Shown here: in pieces, positions 52,764 to 61,297 of the stretch
Numbering within the stretch: position 1 is the first letter of the stretch
Layout: each line of letters opens with the position of its first letter
NCBI RefSeq assembly: GCF_015223055.1
Contig: NZ_JADFBX010000005.1
Coordinates: 434,001-498,000 of the forward strand
DNA: 64,000 bases
Reading direction: 5' to 3'
Source of the DNA: Pedobacter sp. MC2016-24
GTDB lineage: Bacteria > Bacteroidota > Bacteroidia > Sphingobacteriales > Sphingobacteriaceae
Program-made: the position numbers and the translations under genes
Notes under the pieces: generated by a model
The model's input: the letters and a program-made list of their open reading frames with translations, nothing else
Database searches by the model: none
What the model was told of the DNA's origin: nothing

Positions 52764-54860
52764 TTAAGATTCTGTTTCTTTTGGATCGAATGCAGTTGCA
52801 GGCTCTGTTGGTGGTGTAACACCATCATGTAATAAGCCTTCTGCAGCTGGTTTTTGATCACCAGTACCATTTACAAACTCGTCATAAGTAGTGCGGTTGT
52901 CAAAAGGACGTTTTCCTAAGATTTCTTCCAGATCGGCCTGGAATAAAATTTCTTTTTCTATTAATTTTTGAGCTAATTTTTCCAAACCGGCTCTTTTTTC
53001 GGTAAGCAATTGCTTGGTTCTGTCGTATACTCCTGAAATTAATAGACGAACTTCATGGTCAATCATTTCTGATGTTTTCTCAGAATAAGGTTTGTTGAAG
53101 TTGTACTCATTTTGCGGGTCATGGAAGGACACATTGCCAATGGTACTATTCATACCATAAATGGTAACCATGGCATAAGAAAGTTTGGTGATGCGCTCCA
53201 AATCATTCTGCGCACCTGTAGATATCTTTCCAAAAACAATGTCTTCTGCAACACGTCCACCCATAGTCATGCACATGCCATCTGTTAATTGTTCTGTAGT
53301 ATATAAGAACTGTTCTTTCGGCAAGTACTGCGCGTAGCCTAAAGCGGCAACACCACGAGGCACGATAGACACTTTTACCAGTGGATCAGCATGTTCCAGG
53401 AACCAACCAGCAATGGCGTGTCCGGCTTCATGGTAAGCAACTATTCTTTTCTCTTCAGGAGAAATGATTTTGTTTTTCTTTTCAAGCCCACCAATTACGC
53501 GGTCAATCGCATCCTGAAAATCCTGCATGTCAACCGACTCTTTGTTGCGACGTGCAGCGATGAGTGCCGCTTCGTTACATACGTTTGCAATCTCGGCACC
53601 AGCAAAACCCGGGGTTTGTGCGGATAGCTTTTTAGCGTCTACCACGACATCTGTTTTAATTGGTTTTAAATGCACTTTGAAGATTTGTTCACGGCCAACC
53701 AAATCTGGCTTGTCAATAGAAATCTGTCTGTCAAAACGTCCAGGTCTCAATAAAGCAGAATCCAGTACATCAGGTCTGTTGGTTGCTGCAAGAATAATAA
53801 TACCGGAATCCGTTCCAAAACCGTCCATTTCAACTAACAGCTGGTTGAGGGTATTTTCACGCTCATCGTTACCACCCATCATGCTGTTTTTACCACGGGC
53901 ACGACCGATTGCATCTACCTCATCAATAAAAATGATACAAGGTGCTTTATCCTTTGCTTGCTTAAACAAATCACGGACACGTGAAGCACCCACACCTACA
54001 AACATCTCCACAAAATCAGAACCTGATAATGAGAAGAAAGGCACTTGTGCTTCACCGGCTACAGCTTTAGCCAATAAGGTTTTACCTGTACCTGGAGAAC
54101 CCACCAGGAGGGCTCCTTTTGGGATTTTACCACCCAAATTGGTGTATTTTTTAGGGTTTTTAAGGAAATCTACAATCTCCATAACCTCTTGTTTGGCTTC
54201 TTCCAGTCCGGCAACATCGTTAAAAGTAACGTTTACCTGGCTTTCTTTATCGAACAGTGTGGCTTTTGACTTACCAATATTGAAGATTTGTCCGCCAGCA
54301 CCACCAGCACCACCGCCCATGCGGCGCATGATAAAGATCCAGAATCCAAGTAACAAAAGAATTGGGATGATCGCAGTGAAAAACCAGTTGTTAAACGAGC
54401 TTTGTCTGGTATCTGGCGTAGCCAGTATTTGCTGCTCAGACGGAATATTTTTTTGTGAATCTTTCAGTTGCTGCGCAAGGAGGTCCATTGATCCGGCGGT
54501 AAAGACTACAACAGGGCCGTTATTACTGCTACCAATGTTACTTTTGCTGATATAATCTTTGTATTTAGCTTCCTTTAGACGGTCTTTTTTAATGTAAACT
54601 TCAACTTTTACCAGGTCTTCGTGTTTATAGGCTACTAATTTCTCCACATCTCCAGGGAGTAACATCTGGGTTTCAAAAGTACGATAGGGTATGGTTTTAG
54701 TCGTGTCTGCGCTAAATAAAACCTGTAATAAGATTAAGCCTAAAATGATGGCTGCATACACCCAAAAGATGTTGAATTTTGAACCTTTCTGAGGTTTTTT
54801 TGGAATGTTTGGTATTCTCTTAATTAATTTAGGCTTTGTACTCGGGTTCTCTTTCATCAT
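52764..54860 (-). CDS. ftsH: ATP-dependent zinc metalloprotease FtsH
   Basis: Membrane AAA protease degrading misfolded membrane proteins and regulators. The 698 residues have TM1 (30-50), a periplasmic domain, TM2 (159-180), a Gly-rich stretch (MGGGAGGAGG), AAA Walker A GSPGTGKT (254-261), Walker B IIFIDEVD, the SRH region NRPDVLDSALLRPGRFDRQ, and the protease motif HEAGH (477-481) with the third zinc acid in the helix near DLERITKL. The C-terminal tail (about 665-698) is acidic and Pro/Thr-rich. It is cotranscribed after rsfS (24-base gap). Confidence 0.97.
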   Translation of the reverse strand: MMKENPSTKPKLIKRIPNIPKKPQKGSKFNIFWVYAAIILGLILLQVLFSADTTKTIPYRTFETQMLLPGDVEKLVAYKHEDLVKVEVYIKKDRLKEAKYKDYISKSNIGSSNNGPVVVFTAGSMDLLAQQLKDSQKNIPSEQQILATPDTRQSSFNNWFFTAIIPILLLLGFWIFIMRRMGGGAGGAGGQIFNIGKSKATLFDKESQVNVTFNDVAGLEEAKQEVMEIVDFLKNPKKYTNLGGKIPKGALLVGSPGTGKTLLAKAVAGEAQVPFFSLSGSDFVEMFVGVGASRVRDLFKQAKDKAPCIIFIDEVDAIGRARGKNSMMGGNDERENTLNQLLVEMDGFGTDSGIIILAATNRPDVLDSALLRPGRFDRQISIDKPDLVGREQIFKVHLKPIKTDVVVDAKKLSAQTPGFAGAEIANVCNEAALIAARRNKESVDMQDFQDAIDRVIGGLEKKNKIISPEEKRIVAYHEAGHAIAGWFLEHADPLVKVSIVPRGVAALGYAQYLPKEQFLYTTEQLTDGMCMTMGGRVAEDIVFGKISTGAQNDLERITKLSYAMVTIYGMNSTIGNVSFHDPQNEYNFNKPYSEKTSEMIDHEVRLLISGVYDRTKQLLTEKRAGLEKLAQKLIEKEILFQADLEEILGKRPFDNRTTYDEFVNGTGDQKPAAEGLLHDGVTPPTEPATAFDPKETES

Positions 54861-54884
54861 TGAATCGAAAAATGGGGTGAATGA

Positions 54885-55259
54885 TTAGGCACTTTTAAAG
54901 GATGTAGACTGGGCGTCTCCCCATAGGTCTTCTATTCCGTAAAATTCGCGTTTTTCAGTTTTAAATATATGAACTACTATGTCAAAATAATCGAGGATAA
55001 TCCAATCGGCATTGTCTGATCCTTCTTTTTGCCACGGATTGGTTTGTGTTTTTTTATAGATCTCATCTTCTACGCTATCTGCAATTGCTTTTACCTGGGT
55101 CGTGGAGTCTGCATTGCAGATGATAAAATAATCAGAAACGGAGCTTTTAAGTTCTCTTAAATCCAAACGCACAATATCGTGTCCTTTTTTTTCTTGTATC
55201 CCTAGTACAGCTATCTCTGAGAGGTATGTAGAAAGATTTCCAATTTTCTTTTTTATCAT
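54885..55259 (-). CDS. rsfS: Ribosome silencing factor
   Basis: RsfS/Iojap protein that binds L14 and blocks subunit joining under starvation. The 124 residues include VLGIQEKKGHDIVRLDLRELKSSVSDYFIICNADSTTQ (central signature, residues 18-55; split for display) and DWIILDYFDIVVHIF. First gene of the rsfS-ftsH-LUD-KAS III run. On the minus strand a perfect TATATTTG -7 box (55291-55284) precedes it without a fitting -33 box. Confidence 0.95.
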   Translation of the reverse strand: MIKKKIGNLSTYLSEIAVLGIQEKKGHDIVRLDLRELKSSVSDYFIICNADSTTQVKAIADSVEDEIYKKTQTNPWQKEGSDNADWIILDYFDIVVHIFKTEKREFYGIEDLWGDAQSTSFKSA

Positions 55260-55300
55260 TAAAATGTTTTAATTTTGATAAACAAATATACAATCAACAC

Positions 55301-56071
55301 TTGCAAAATAACACTTTTTCAACATTATTTGTTGGTCAAAATTTGATTAGATTATCTGAGGTTGATTCTACTAATAACTTTTTAAAGACAAAAGCGTCAA
55401 ATTCCGAGCCATTACCGGAGGGTACTGTTATTATGGCAGACAATCAATTTGCCGGACGGGGTCAACAGGGTAACATCTGGCATACGGAACCTGGATTAAA
55501 TCTAACATTCAGTTTATACTTATGCCCATCATTTTTGCCGATAACCCGTCAGTTCATGTTAAATATGGCTATAAGCATTGGAGTAAGAAATGCTTTGCTG
55601 GGTTTGACGGGTTCGGGTCTGAAGGTAAAATGGCCCAATGATTTGTATTACGGGAACCAGAAACTTGGGGGGATGCTGATTGAAAATATCCTGGCAGGGT
55701 CAAGTTATAAGGCCAGTATTATCGGAATAGGAATCAATGTCAACCAGGTTTTGTTTAGCCCGGAGGTATTGGGCCGCGCCACATCTTTACATGAAATTTT
55801 ACAGCAGGATGTTAATCTGATTTGGCTGCTAGCCGAAATATGCCGCCATATTGAGCAACAGTATTTAAAACTGAAACAAGGCAAATACGAAAGTTTGACT
55901 GAAGACTACGTGGGTGGTCTTTACCGTTTCGAAGAATTTGCACCTTACAGACAGAATGGCGAGGTTTTCGAGGGGCGAATCGTCAAAGTGACTGATTCCG
56001 GGATGTTGGTGATCGTTACCGGAGGACAAGAGGTGGAATTCAATTTTAAAGAAGTAGAATTTTTAACCTGA
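55301..56071 (+). CDS. birA: Biotin--[acetyl-CoA-carboxylase] ligase
   Basis: Attaches biotin to the carboxyl-carrier protein. The 256 residues have VDSTNNFLK, GRGQQGNIW (biotinyl-AMP loop), KWPNDLYYGNQKLGGML and GIGINVN, then a small C-terminal SH3-like domain. The N-terminal HTH of E. coli BirA is absent, so it is not a repressor. No ATG lies near the conserved VDSTN region: the start is TTG at 55301 (or TTG at 55343). The gene is divergent from rsfS with a 41-base gap. Confidence 0.93.
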   Translation: MQNNTFSTLFVGQNLIRLSEVDSTNNFLKTKASNSEPLPEGTVIMADNQFAGRGQQGNIWHTEPGLNLTFSLYLCPSFLPITRQFMLNMAISIGVRNALLGLTGSGLKVKWPNDLYYGNQKLGGMLIENILAGSSYKASIIGIGINVNQVLFSPEVLGRATSLHEILQQDVNLIWLLAEICRHIEQQYLKLKQGKYESLTEDYVGGLYRFEEFAPYRQNGEVFEGRIVKVTDSGMLVIVTGGQEVEFNFKEVEFLT

Positions 56072-56124
56072 TTTTTGAAGATAATACACTAATTTCACCG
56101 GATTGTTAAGCATTTGATTAATCC

Positions 56125-57108
56125 ATGAGTAAAATAAAAAATATAGGAGTATTAACTTCCGGAGGCGATGCGCCCGGGATGAACGCTGCGATTAGGGCAG
56201 TAGTTAGGGCTGCAATTTATTATGATTTGCAGGTTACGGGTATTTTAAGAGGGTACGAAGGACTTATCCATGCTGATTTCATCAGTATGGAAAGGAAATC
56301 GGTTGCCAATATTATTCAAAGGGGAGGAACAATCCTAAAAACGGCCAGAAGTGATTATTTTAGAACAACGGAAGGCCGGGCTAAGGCATATGATCAATTG
56401 ACGCAGCACGGAATTGACGGATTAATTGTGATTGGTGGAGATGGTACATTTACCGGGGCAAATCTTTTTTCGAGTGAATATAATTTTCCCATTGTAGGCT
56501 TACCGGGTACAATTGATAATGATTTGCAGGGAACTGATTTTACTATCGGATATGATACTGCAATCAATACAGTTGTCAATGCCGTAGATAAGATTAGGGA
56601 TACTGCTGAATCTCACGACCGGTTGTTTATTGTTGAAGTTATGGGGCGTGATTCCGGGCTGATAGCTTTAAGAAGCGGTATTGGTGTAGGTGCAGAGGCT
56701 ATTTTAATTCCGGAGGCCAATATGGGCGTTGAAGGTCTGGTGAACAGGCTGGAAATTGGAAGAAAGGATAAGGCTTCTAAAATTATCATTGTTGCTGAAG
56801 GTGATGAAGTTGGTGGTGCCTTTAATGTAGGTGAGGTTTTGAAAGAAAGGTTCCCGCATTATGACATCAGGGTGTCTGTGCTTGGCCACATTCAGCGAGG
56901 TGGTAAGCCAAGTTGTATGGACCGCGTTTTAGCCAGCCGTTTTGGGGTGGCCGCTGTTGAAGGGCTCATCAATGGCCAATCTGGAGTAATGGTTGGACAG
57001 GTTAACCGTGAGTTGGTCTTTACACCTTTTGCTCAGGCGATTAAGCACATAGATGCCCAGGAGGTAAGTCCTGCCTGGTTGCGTTTGGTTGAAATCTTAT
57101 CATTGTAA
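56125..57108 (+). CDS. pfkA: ATP-dependent 6-phosphofructokinase
   Basis: Glycolytic fructose-6-phosphate kinase. The 327 residues contain TSGGDAPGMNAAIR (ATP), GGDGTFTGA, GTIDNDLQGTDFTIGYDTA (catalytic Asp region; GTIDND), EVMGRDSG and HIQRGGKPS. GGDGT with Gly at the position that distinguishes ATP from PPi enzymes supports ATP dependence. Standard PfkA length, allosteric-type fold. 120 bases upstream of rpsP, which has its own promoter. Confidence 0.95.
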   Translation: MSKIKNIGVLTSGGDAPGMNAAIRAVVRAAIYYDLQVTGILRGYEGLIHADFISMERKSVANIIQRGGTILKTARSDYFRTTEGRAKAYDQLTQHGIDGLIVIGGDGTFTGANLFSSEYNFPIVGLPGTIDNDLQGTDFTIGYDTAINTVVNAVDKIRDTAESHDRLFIVEVMGRDSGLIALRSGIGVGAEAILIPEANMGVEGLVNRLEIGRKDKASKIIIVAEGDEVGGAFNVGEVLKERFPHYDIRVSVLGHIQRGGKPSCMDRVLASRFGVAAVEGLINGQSGVMVGQVNRELVFTPFAQAIKHIDAQEVSPAWLRLVEILSL

Positions 57109-57139
57109 TGGTATTGTTAAAATAAAAAAACACTGCATC

Positions 57140-57170
57140 TTGCTAATCAGTAGTATTTTACTTACTTTTG
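57140..57170 (+). promoter_or_regulatory. Promoter of the rpsP operon
   Basis: TTG (57140-57142), 20-base spacer, TACTTTTG (57163-57170), a full -7 match. Expected leader of about 50 bases; GCAGCCCCGC follows the box. Confidence 0.65.
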
Positions 57171-57228
57171 CAGCCCCGCAAGCATACAGCTCCGGGAACT
57201 ATGTTGAATACATAAATTATAAAAAGAA

Positions 57229-57789
57229 ATGGCAACTAAAATCAGATTGCAAAGATTCGGTAAAAAAGGTAAGCCTTTTTTCCACGTAGTGGTAGCGGAT
57301 TCCCGTTCACCAAGAGATGGTAAATTTATTGAGCGTTTAGGGTCTTATAACCCGAATACCAATCCTGCTACCATTGAAATTAATTTCGATAAAACTTTAG
57401 ACTGGGTAAATAAAGGTGCTGAGCCGACTGATACTTGTCGCGCTATCCTTTCTTACAAAGGTGTTTTGTACAAAAAACACTTAGAAGGTGGTGTTAAAAA
57501 AGGTGCTTTAACCGCAGAACAGGCTGATGCTAAATTTGCAGAATGGTTAAGTGCAAAAGATAGTAAAATCGAAGGTAAAAAAGATAACCTGACTAAATCG
57601 AAAGACGAAGTTAGAAAAGCTGCCTTAGCTGCTGAAGCTAAGAAAAATGCTGACCGTGCTGCTGCATTGGCCATTAAAAATGCGCCAGTTGTAGAAGAGG
57701 TAGTTGCAGAAGAAGAAGTTGTTGCTGACGAGGCTGCTCCTGCAGTTGAAGATGCTCCTGCTGCTGAAAGCAACGAAGAACAAGCATAA
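57229..57789 (+). CDS. rpsP: 30S ribosomal protein S16 with long C-terminal extension
   Basis: S16 is an early-assembly protein of the small subunit. The first 80 or so residues are the conserved S16 domain (ATKIRLQRFGKKGKPFFHVVVADSRSPRDGKFIERLGSYNP region; 2-40). Residues about 90-186 form a Lys/Ala-rich helix followed by an acidic, Ala/Val/Glu-rich tail (VVEEVVAEEEVVADEAAP). Total length 186 is twice that of E. coli S16 but usual for Bacteroidota. It opens the rpsP-rimM-trmD run. Confidence 0.96.
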   Translation: MATKIRLQRFGKKGKPFFHVVVADSRSPRDGKFIERLGSYNPNTNPATIEINFDKTLDWVNKGAEPTDTCRAILSYKGVLYKKHLEGGVKKGALTAEQADAKFAEWLSAKDSKIEGKKDNLTKSKDEVRKAALAAEAKKNADRAAALAIKNAPVVEEVVAEEEVVADEAAPAVEDAPAAESNEEQA

Positions 57790-57876
57790 GACTTTTGTTA
57801 TTTTAAAGGATAGCGAAGAATTCATTCATGAGTTCTTCGCTATTTTTATTTTGGATATATTTATTTTTAAAAGATC

Positions 57877-58404
57877 ATGACACTGGAAGAAGGTTTTTAT
57901 ATTGGTTACATCACTAAAACCAAGGGGTTAAAAGGGGAGTTGCAATTGTTTTTTGAATACGATGCGCCTGAATTGCTGGATCTTGACGTAGTATTTGCAG
58001 AGATTAATGGTAAAATGGTCCCTTTTTTTGTCTCTTCTTATAAACTTCAAAACAACAGTACTGGTAATTTCTTTTTTGACGATGTGGATCATATTGATCT
58101 GGCCCAAGCCCTGGTTCGTAAAAAAATCTATCTGCCACTGACTAAGCTGCCTGATCGTGATGACGAAGAATTTCATTACAATGATTTGAAAGGATTTATG
58201 GTTTCGGATGAGACACATGGAGACCTTGGTGAAATCCTGGAAGTAAATGAGTATCCCCAGCAATTTGTGGCTACAGTATTATATAAAGAGACAGAAATTA
58301 TGTTTCCATTGAATGAGGACATGATTGTAGAAATTGATGAGGAGGAAAGGACTTTAACTGTTGATTTACCAGAGGGGCTACTTGATATTTATTTATCTAA
58401 TTAA
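57877..58404 (+). CDS. rimM: Ribosome maturation factor RimM
   Basis: Chaperone for 30S head assembly that binds S19. The 175 residues have an N-terminal RimM domain (FYIGYITKTKGLKGELQLFFEY) and a C-terminal PRC barrel (GFMVSDETHGDLGEILEV to LPEGLLDIYL). Located 87 bases after rpsP and 15 bases before trmD. Confidence 0.95.
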   Translation: MTLEEGFYIGYITKTKGLKGELQLFFEYDAPELLDLDVVFAEINGKMVPFFVSSYKLQNNSTGNFFFDDVDHIDLAQALVRKKIYLPLTKLPDRDDEEFHYNDLKGFMVSDETHGDLGEILEVNEYPQQFVATVLYKETEIMFPLNEDMIVEIDEEERTLTVDLPEGLLDIYLSN

Positions 58405-58419
58405 TTTAATTTTTTCGTG

Positions 58420-59097
58420 ATGCGTTTCGATATCATATCTGTTTTACCGGGCTTGCTGGAAAGCCCTTTTGCCCATTCTATTTTACAGCGTGCCCAAAAA
58501 AAGGGCATTGCTGAAATTGTGGTTCATAATTTAAGGGATTATGCTTCCAATAAGCAGAAAAGTGTGGATGACTATCCCTATGGGGGTGGTAGCGGCATGG
58601 TCATGTCTATTGAACCCTTTGCGAAGTGTATCGAGGCACTTAAGGCTGAGCGGGATTATGATGAAGTTATTTTTATGAGTCCTGATGGCGTAACCTTAAA
58701 TCAAACTATTGCAAATGAGCTATCGAGTAAGGGCAATGTTATTATTCTTTGCGGGCATTATAAAGGAATTGATCAGCGGATCCGCGATTTATTTGTGACG
58801 CGCGAATTGTCTATTGGCGATTATGTTTTGTCGGGCGGAGAACTTCCTGCTGCTGTATTGGTTGATGCCATTGTGAGGTTGATCCCAGGCGTTTTGAATG
58901 ATGAGACCTCAGCGCTTTCGGATAGTTTTCAAGGAGAGTTGTTAGATGCGCCAATCTATACCAGACCGGCCGATTGGAAGGGTCATAAAGTTCCTGAGGT
59001 ATTGTTGAGTGGCCATGAGGCAAAGATTAATGAATGGCGTCATGAACAAGCTTTGATCAGAACGCGTAGCCGTAGACCTGATCTGTTGGAGGATTAA
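58420..59097 (+). CDS. trmD: tRNA (guanine-N1-)-methyltransferase
   Basis: SAM-dependent SPOUT enzyme making m1G37, which prevents frameshifting. The 225 residues have YPYGGGSGMVM, CGHYKGIDQR and SIGDYVLSGGELP (trefoil-knot SAM site) and the C-terminal KGHKVPEVLLSGHHAKI-like segment. A GTG three bases upstream (58417) is possible, but ATG at 58420 gives the conserved MRFDIISVLP start. Normally followed by rplS; here two small ORFs intervene. Confidence 0.96.
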   Translation: MRFDIISVLPGLLESPFAHSILQRAQKKGIAEIVVHNLRDYASNKQKSVDDYPYGGGSGMVMSIEPFAKCIEALKAERDYDEVIFMSPDGVTLNQTIANELSSKGNVIILCGHYKGIDQRIRDLFVTRELSIGDYVLSGGELPAAVLVDAIVRLIPGVLNDETSALSDSFQGELLDAPIYTRPADWKGHKVPEVLLSGHEAKINEWRHEQALIRTRSRRPDLLED

Positions 59098-59119
59098 GGA
59101 AATAATTTGTTCTGTATAA

Positions 59120-59150
59120 TTGTTTTCGATAAGTTGTCTTGTTATTTTTG
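59120..59150 (+). promoter_or_regulatory. Promoter candidate for the two small paralogous ORFs
   Basis: TTG (59120-59122), 20-base spacer, TATTTTTG (59143-59150), a full -7 match, starting 23 bases after trmD. It predicts an AT-rich leader of about 155 bases before the first small ORF. Confidence 0.5.
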
Positions 59151-59312
59151 TATTGAACTTAAAAAAGTGATAATTTTTTATATTATTTTACATAAAAAAA
59201 ATTAGTTTTTTTCTTGCTTGTTTGATTTGGAATAGTTTTATTTGTAATTATAAATAGACTTTATCTGATTGTTAGTCAGGTGGAGTAATAATTCAAACCA
59301 AAAATAAACCAA

Positions 59313-59630
59313 ATGGAAAAAAATTTTAAAATGAAGTACAAGATTGGGGCGTATTTATTAAGCCTTACGGTTGCTGAGTACAAACTGGCCCTACACATTA
59401 TTCCAAAAATTTTAGGTATTTCTCTAAATACGCTTCACAATTATCGTAATATAGCTTGGGATGCTAAGCAAGATATTCCTTATACCATCGTTGTCCAGTT
59501 TGAGTTGCTCTTTGAGATGGATCCTGGAACTCTTTTTAATGGAGAGATCAAGCAACTTCCGCTGAAGAGTTTACTGAAAAGAGAAGGTTTACCAAAAATG
59601 AATAAAAACCTTAGGAACAAATCTAAGTAG
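59313..59630 (+). CDS. Small basic HTH-like protein, paralogue 1
   Basis: A 105-residue protein I do not recognise. Central features are IPKILGISLNTLHNYR and KQDIPYTIVVQFELLFEMDP: a helix, a Gly-turn and a second helix, then a third, resembling a Cro/XRE-type helix-turn-helix in spacing. The C-terminus is strongly basic (KMNKNLRNKSK). It aligns over 83 residues with the next gene at roughly 40 percent identity by hand alignment. Its stop codon is directly followed by the ATG of that gene (no spacer), so both are coupled. Both lie inside the conserved trmD-rplS interval. Confidence 0.68.
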   Translation: MEKNFKMKYKIGAYLLSLTVAEYKLALHIIPKILGISLNTLHNYRNIAWDAKQDIPYTIVVQFELLFEMDPGTLFNGEIKQLPLKSLLKREGLPKMNKNLRNKSK

Positions 59631-59912
59631 ATGAATAAATACAGATTTTACAAATATAATATAGAGTTCTGCTTACAGCAGCTGAATGTTATAGCTTATG
59701 CTGCTGCAATACGTGCTATTCCAAAAGAGTTGGGTATCTCGGCCAATACCTTCCACAATTACCGTAAGCTACTGCTCACTTCAAAATCAGATATCCCTTA
59801 CATTACCATTCGAAGGCTGGAAAATATTTTTAAACTGGAAAGAGGGGGCTTAGAAAATTTTGTGCTGGAATTTAAGGATTTAACGGCTTTATTGAAGGAA
59901 AGTCAAGCATAA
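59631..59912 (+). CDS. Small HTH-like protein, paralogue 2
   Basis: A 93-residue paralogue of the preceding product, sharing IPK-LGIS-NT-HNYR, a K-x-DIPY segment and the pattern of the C-terminal helices (LLKE). The N-terminus (MNKYRFYKYNIEF) differs. It lacks the basic tail of paralogue 1. A role as a DNA- or RNA-binding regulator is only an inference from the HTH-like spacing. The retained reading frames and shared conserved blocks after duplication argue that both are real genes. Confidence 0.68.
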   Translation: MNKYRFYKYNIEFCLQQLNVIAYAAAIRAIPKELGISANTFHNYRKLLLTSKSDIPYITIRRLENIFKLERGGLENFVLEFKDLTALLKESQA

Positions 59913-59922
59913 CCTGAAGAAA

Positions 59923-60016
59923 CGGACTGCATCATTTTTGTGGAAATATAAAAGAATGTGGAAAAAAATAAAAATCCCTTTTATTTATAAAAAAAAATCC
60001 CTAATATTGCAGTCCG
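59923..60016 (+). promoter_or_regulatory. Structured region upstream of rplS
   Basis: CGGACTGCA (59923-59931) pairs perfectly with TGCAGTCCG (60008-60016). The 76-base interior contains an AT hairpin, AAATAAAA against TTTTATTT, around ATCCC. It ends 39 bases before the rplS start, so it could form in a transcript coming from upstream as a ribosomal-protein leader. A weak -7-like TAATATTG (60002-60009) overlaps it. Confidence 0.45.
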
Positions 60017-60055
60017 ATTTTAAACAACAAAAAGTCGGCTTAATAGCTTAAAATC

Positions 60056-60403
60056 ATGGATTTAGTAAAATTTGTTGAAGAGCAGGTAATCGCAAAAAAT
60101 GAGTTTCCTGCATTCAAATCAGGAGATACAGTGAGTGTTCACTATAAAATTCGCGAAGGTAATAAAGAACGTATTCAAATTTACCAAGGCGTAGTATTAC
60201 AACGTAATAGCGTAGGTGCTAATGAAACGTTTACTGTTCGTAAAATGTCTAATGGCGTTGGTGTAGAAAGGATATTCCCTATCAACTCTCCAAACATCGC
60301 TAAAATCGAGGTTAATAGCCACGGTAAGGTACGTAGATCTAAATTATTCTACTTACGCGAATTGACTGGTAAAGCTGCTCGTATCAAATCTAAAAGAGTT
60401 TAA
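60056..60403 (+). CDS. rplS: 50S ribosomal protein L19
   Basis: L19 at the subunit interface. The 115 residues contain FKSGDTVSVHYKIREGNKERIQIYQG (split 19-44), the FTVRKMSNGVGVERIFPINSP signature (split near 60-80) and the basic end KVRRSKLFYLRELTGKAARIKSKR. Last member of the rpsP-rimM-trmD-rplS group, here displaced from trmD by about 960 bases. Confidence 0.97.
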   Translation: MDLVKFVEEQVIAKNEFPAFKSGDTVSVHYKIREGNKERIQIYQGVVLQRNSVGANETFTVRKMSNGVGVERIFPINSPNIAKIEVNSHGKVRRSKLFYLRELTGKAARIKSKRV

Positions 60404-60422
60404 TTTCTCTTAAAAGTATAAT

Positions 60423-60454
60423 AACCTCGCTGATCACATCAGTGGGGTTTTTTT
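60423..60454 (+). terminator. Terminator of rplS
   Basis: Ten-base stem (60423-60432 with 60440-60449, two G-U pairs), seven-base loop, followed by a T run. Confidence 0.87.
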
Positions 60455-60542
60455 GTTGTGATTTTTTTAGACATTATTTGTCAGGCATTTCGAGTATAAT
60501 AAAAATTATTTATTTCTGATTGATAAGCTTTGGAATCTGTCA

Positions 60543-60580
60543 AAAATAAAAAGGCCCGAAACTCCGGGCCTTTTTATTTT
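60543..60580. terminator. Bidirectional terminator between rplS and psd
   Basis: Sixteen-base arms (60543-60558 with 60565-60580) with core GGCCCG/CGGGCC and A/T-rich outer parts that give a T-rich tail on either strand. It lies 15 bases after the psd stop on the minus strand. Confidence 0.92.
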
Positions 60581-60595
60581 TGATGAATGATTTTT

Positions 60596-61255
60596 TTATG
60601 CGAGTTCTGCGAGTATGGTGATTCCGCCTTTGACAACCTGATCTAATTGCAGATTCACTTTTGTACCCAAAGGTAAGAAGATATCAACTCTGGAGCCGAA
60701 TTTGATAAATCCGAACTCTTTGGTTTGCTCAACCTGATCACCTTCTTTAACATACCATACAATTCTTCGCGCCAGGGCGCCTGCAATCTGTCTGAATAAT
60801 ACCGGAGTGCCATTCTTATGCTCTACCACGACTGTGGTGCGTTCGTTCTCTGTAGAGGATTTAGGATTCCATGCTGCCAGGTACTTACCTGGATGGTATT
60901 TGAAAAACTTAACGACCCCGGAAATTGGATTTCTGTTGATGTGTACATTCACCGGTGACATGAATATGGATACCTGCAGCCTTTTGTCTTTAAAATACTC
61001 CCCCTCTTCGGTCTCTTCAATTACAACAACCTTTCCGTCAGCCGGGCAAATTACCAGGTTTTCTCCGGAAGTAAAGGTGCGGCCCGGATTCCTGAAAAAT
61101 TGTAATACAATTATAAAAAGAGCAAAAGAAAATAGATAAACCAACCATCTTAACCAGGTTATGTCTGCATATTTATAGTCAATAAAAGCATTCAGAATAA
61201 AGATGAACAGTACTGAGAGCGCTATGGTGGTGTAACCTTCTTTGTGGATCGTCAT
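60596..61255 (-). CDS. psd: Phosphatidylserine decarboxylase (short, pyruvoyl type)
   Basis: Makes phosphatidylethanolamine from phosphatidylserine. The 219 residues have two N-terminal membrane spans (about 8-28 and 32-53), CPADGKVV, MSPVNVHINRNP and the self-cleavage site KFGSRVDIF, where Ser188 becomes the pyruvoyl group. The short length matches the Bacteroidota archaetidylserine-decarboxylase-like subtype. It is 42 bases downstream of hpt. Confidence 0.94.
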   Translation of the reverse strand: MTIHKEGYTTIALSVLFIFILNAFIDYKYADITWLRWLVYLFSFALFIIVLQFFRNPGRTFTSGENLVICPADGKVVVIEETEEGEYFKDKRLQVSIFMSPVNVHINRNPISGVVKFFKYHPGKYLAAWNPKSSTENERTTVVVEHKNGTPVLFRQIAGALARRIVWYVKEGDQVEQTKEFGFIKFGSRVDIFLPLGTKVNLQLDQVVKGGITILAELA

Positions 61256-61297
61256 TGATATTGGGATATATGTTTTCGCAAAATTGATAAAAAAATA

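Noticed and set aside
53527..54555. 342-codon open frame on the + strand antisense to ftsH
   Set aside because: It lies fully inside ftsH, whose AAA and HEAGH motifs are unambiguous; the antisense product is Ser/Pro/Cys-rich with no recognisable fold.
57089..57289. 66-codon frame over the pfkA-rpsP junction
   Set aside because: It overlaps the rpsP promoter and start and has no conserved features; rpsP is certain.
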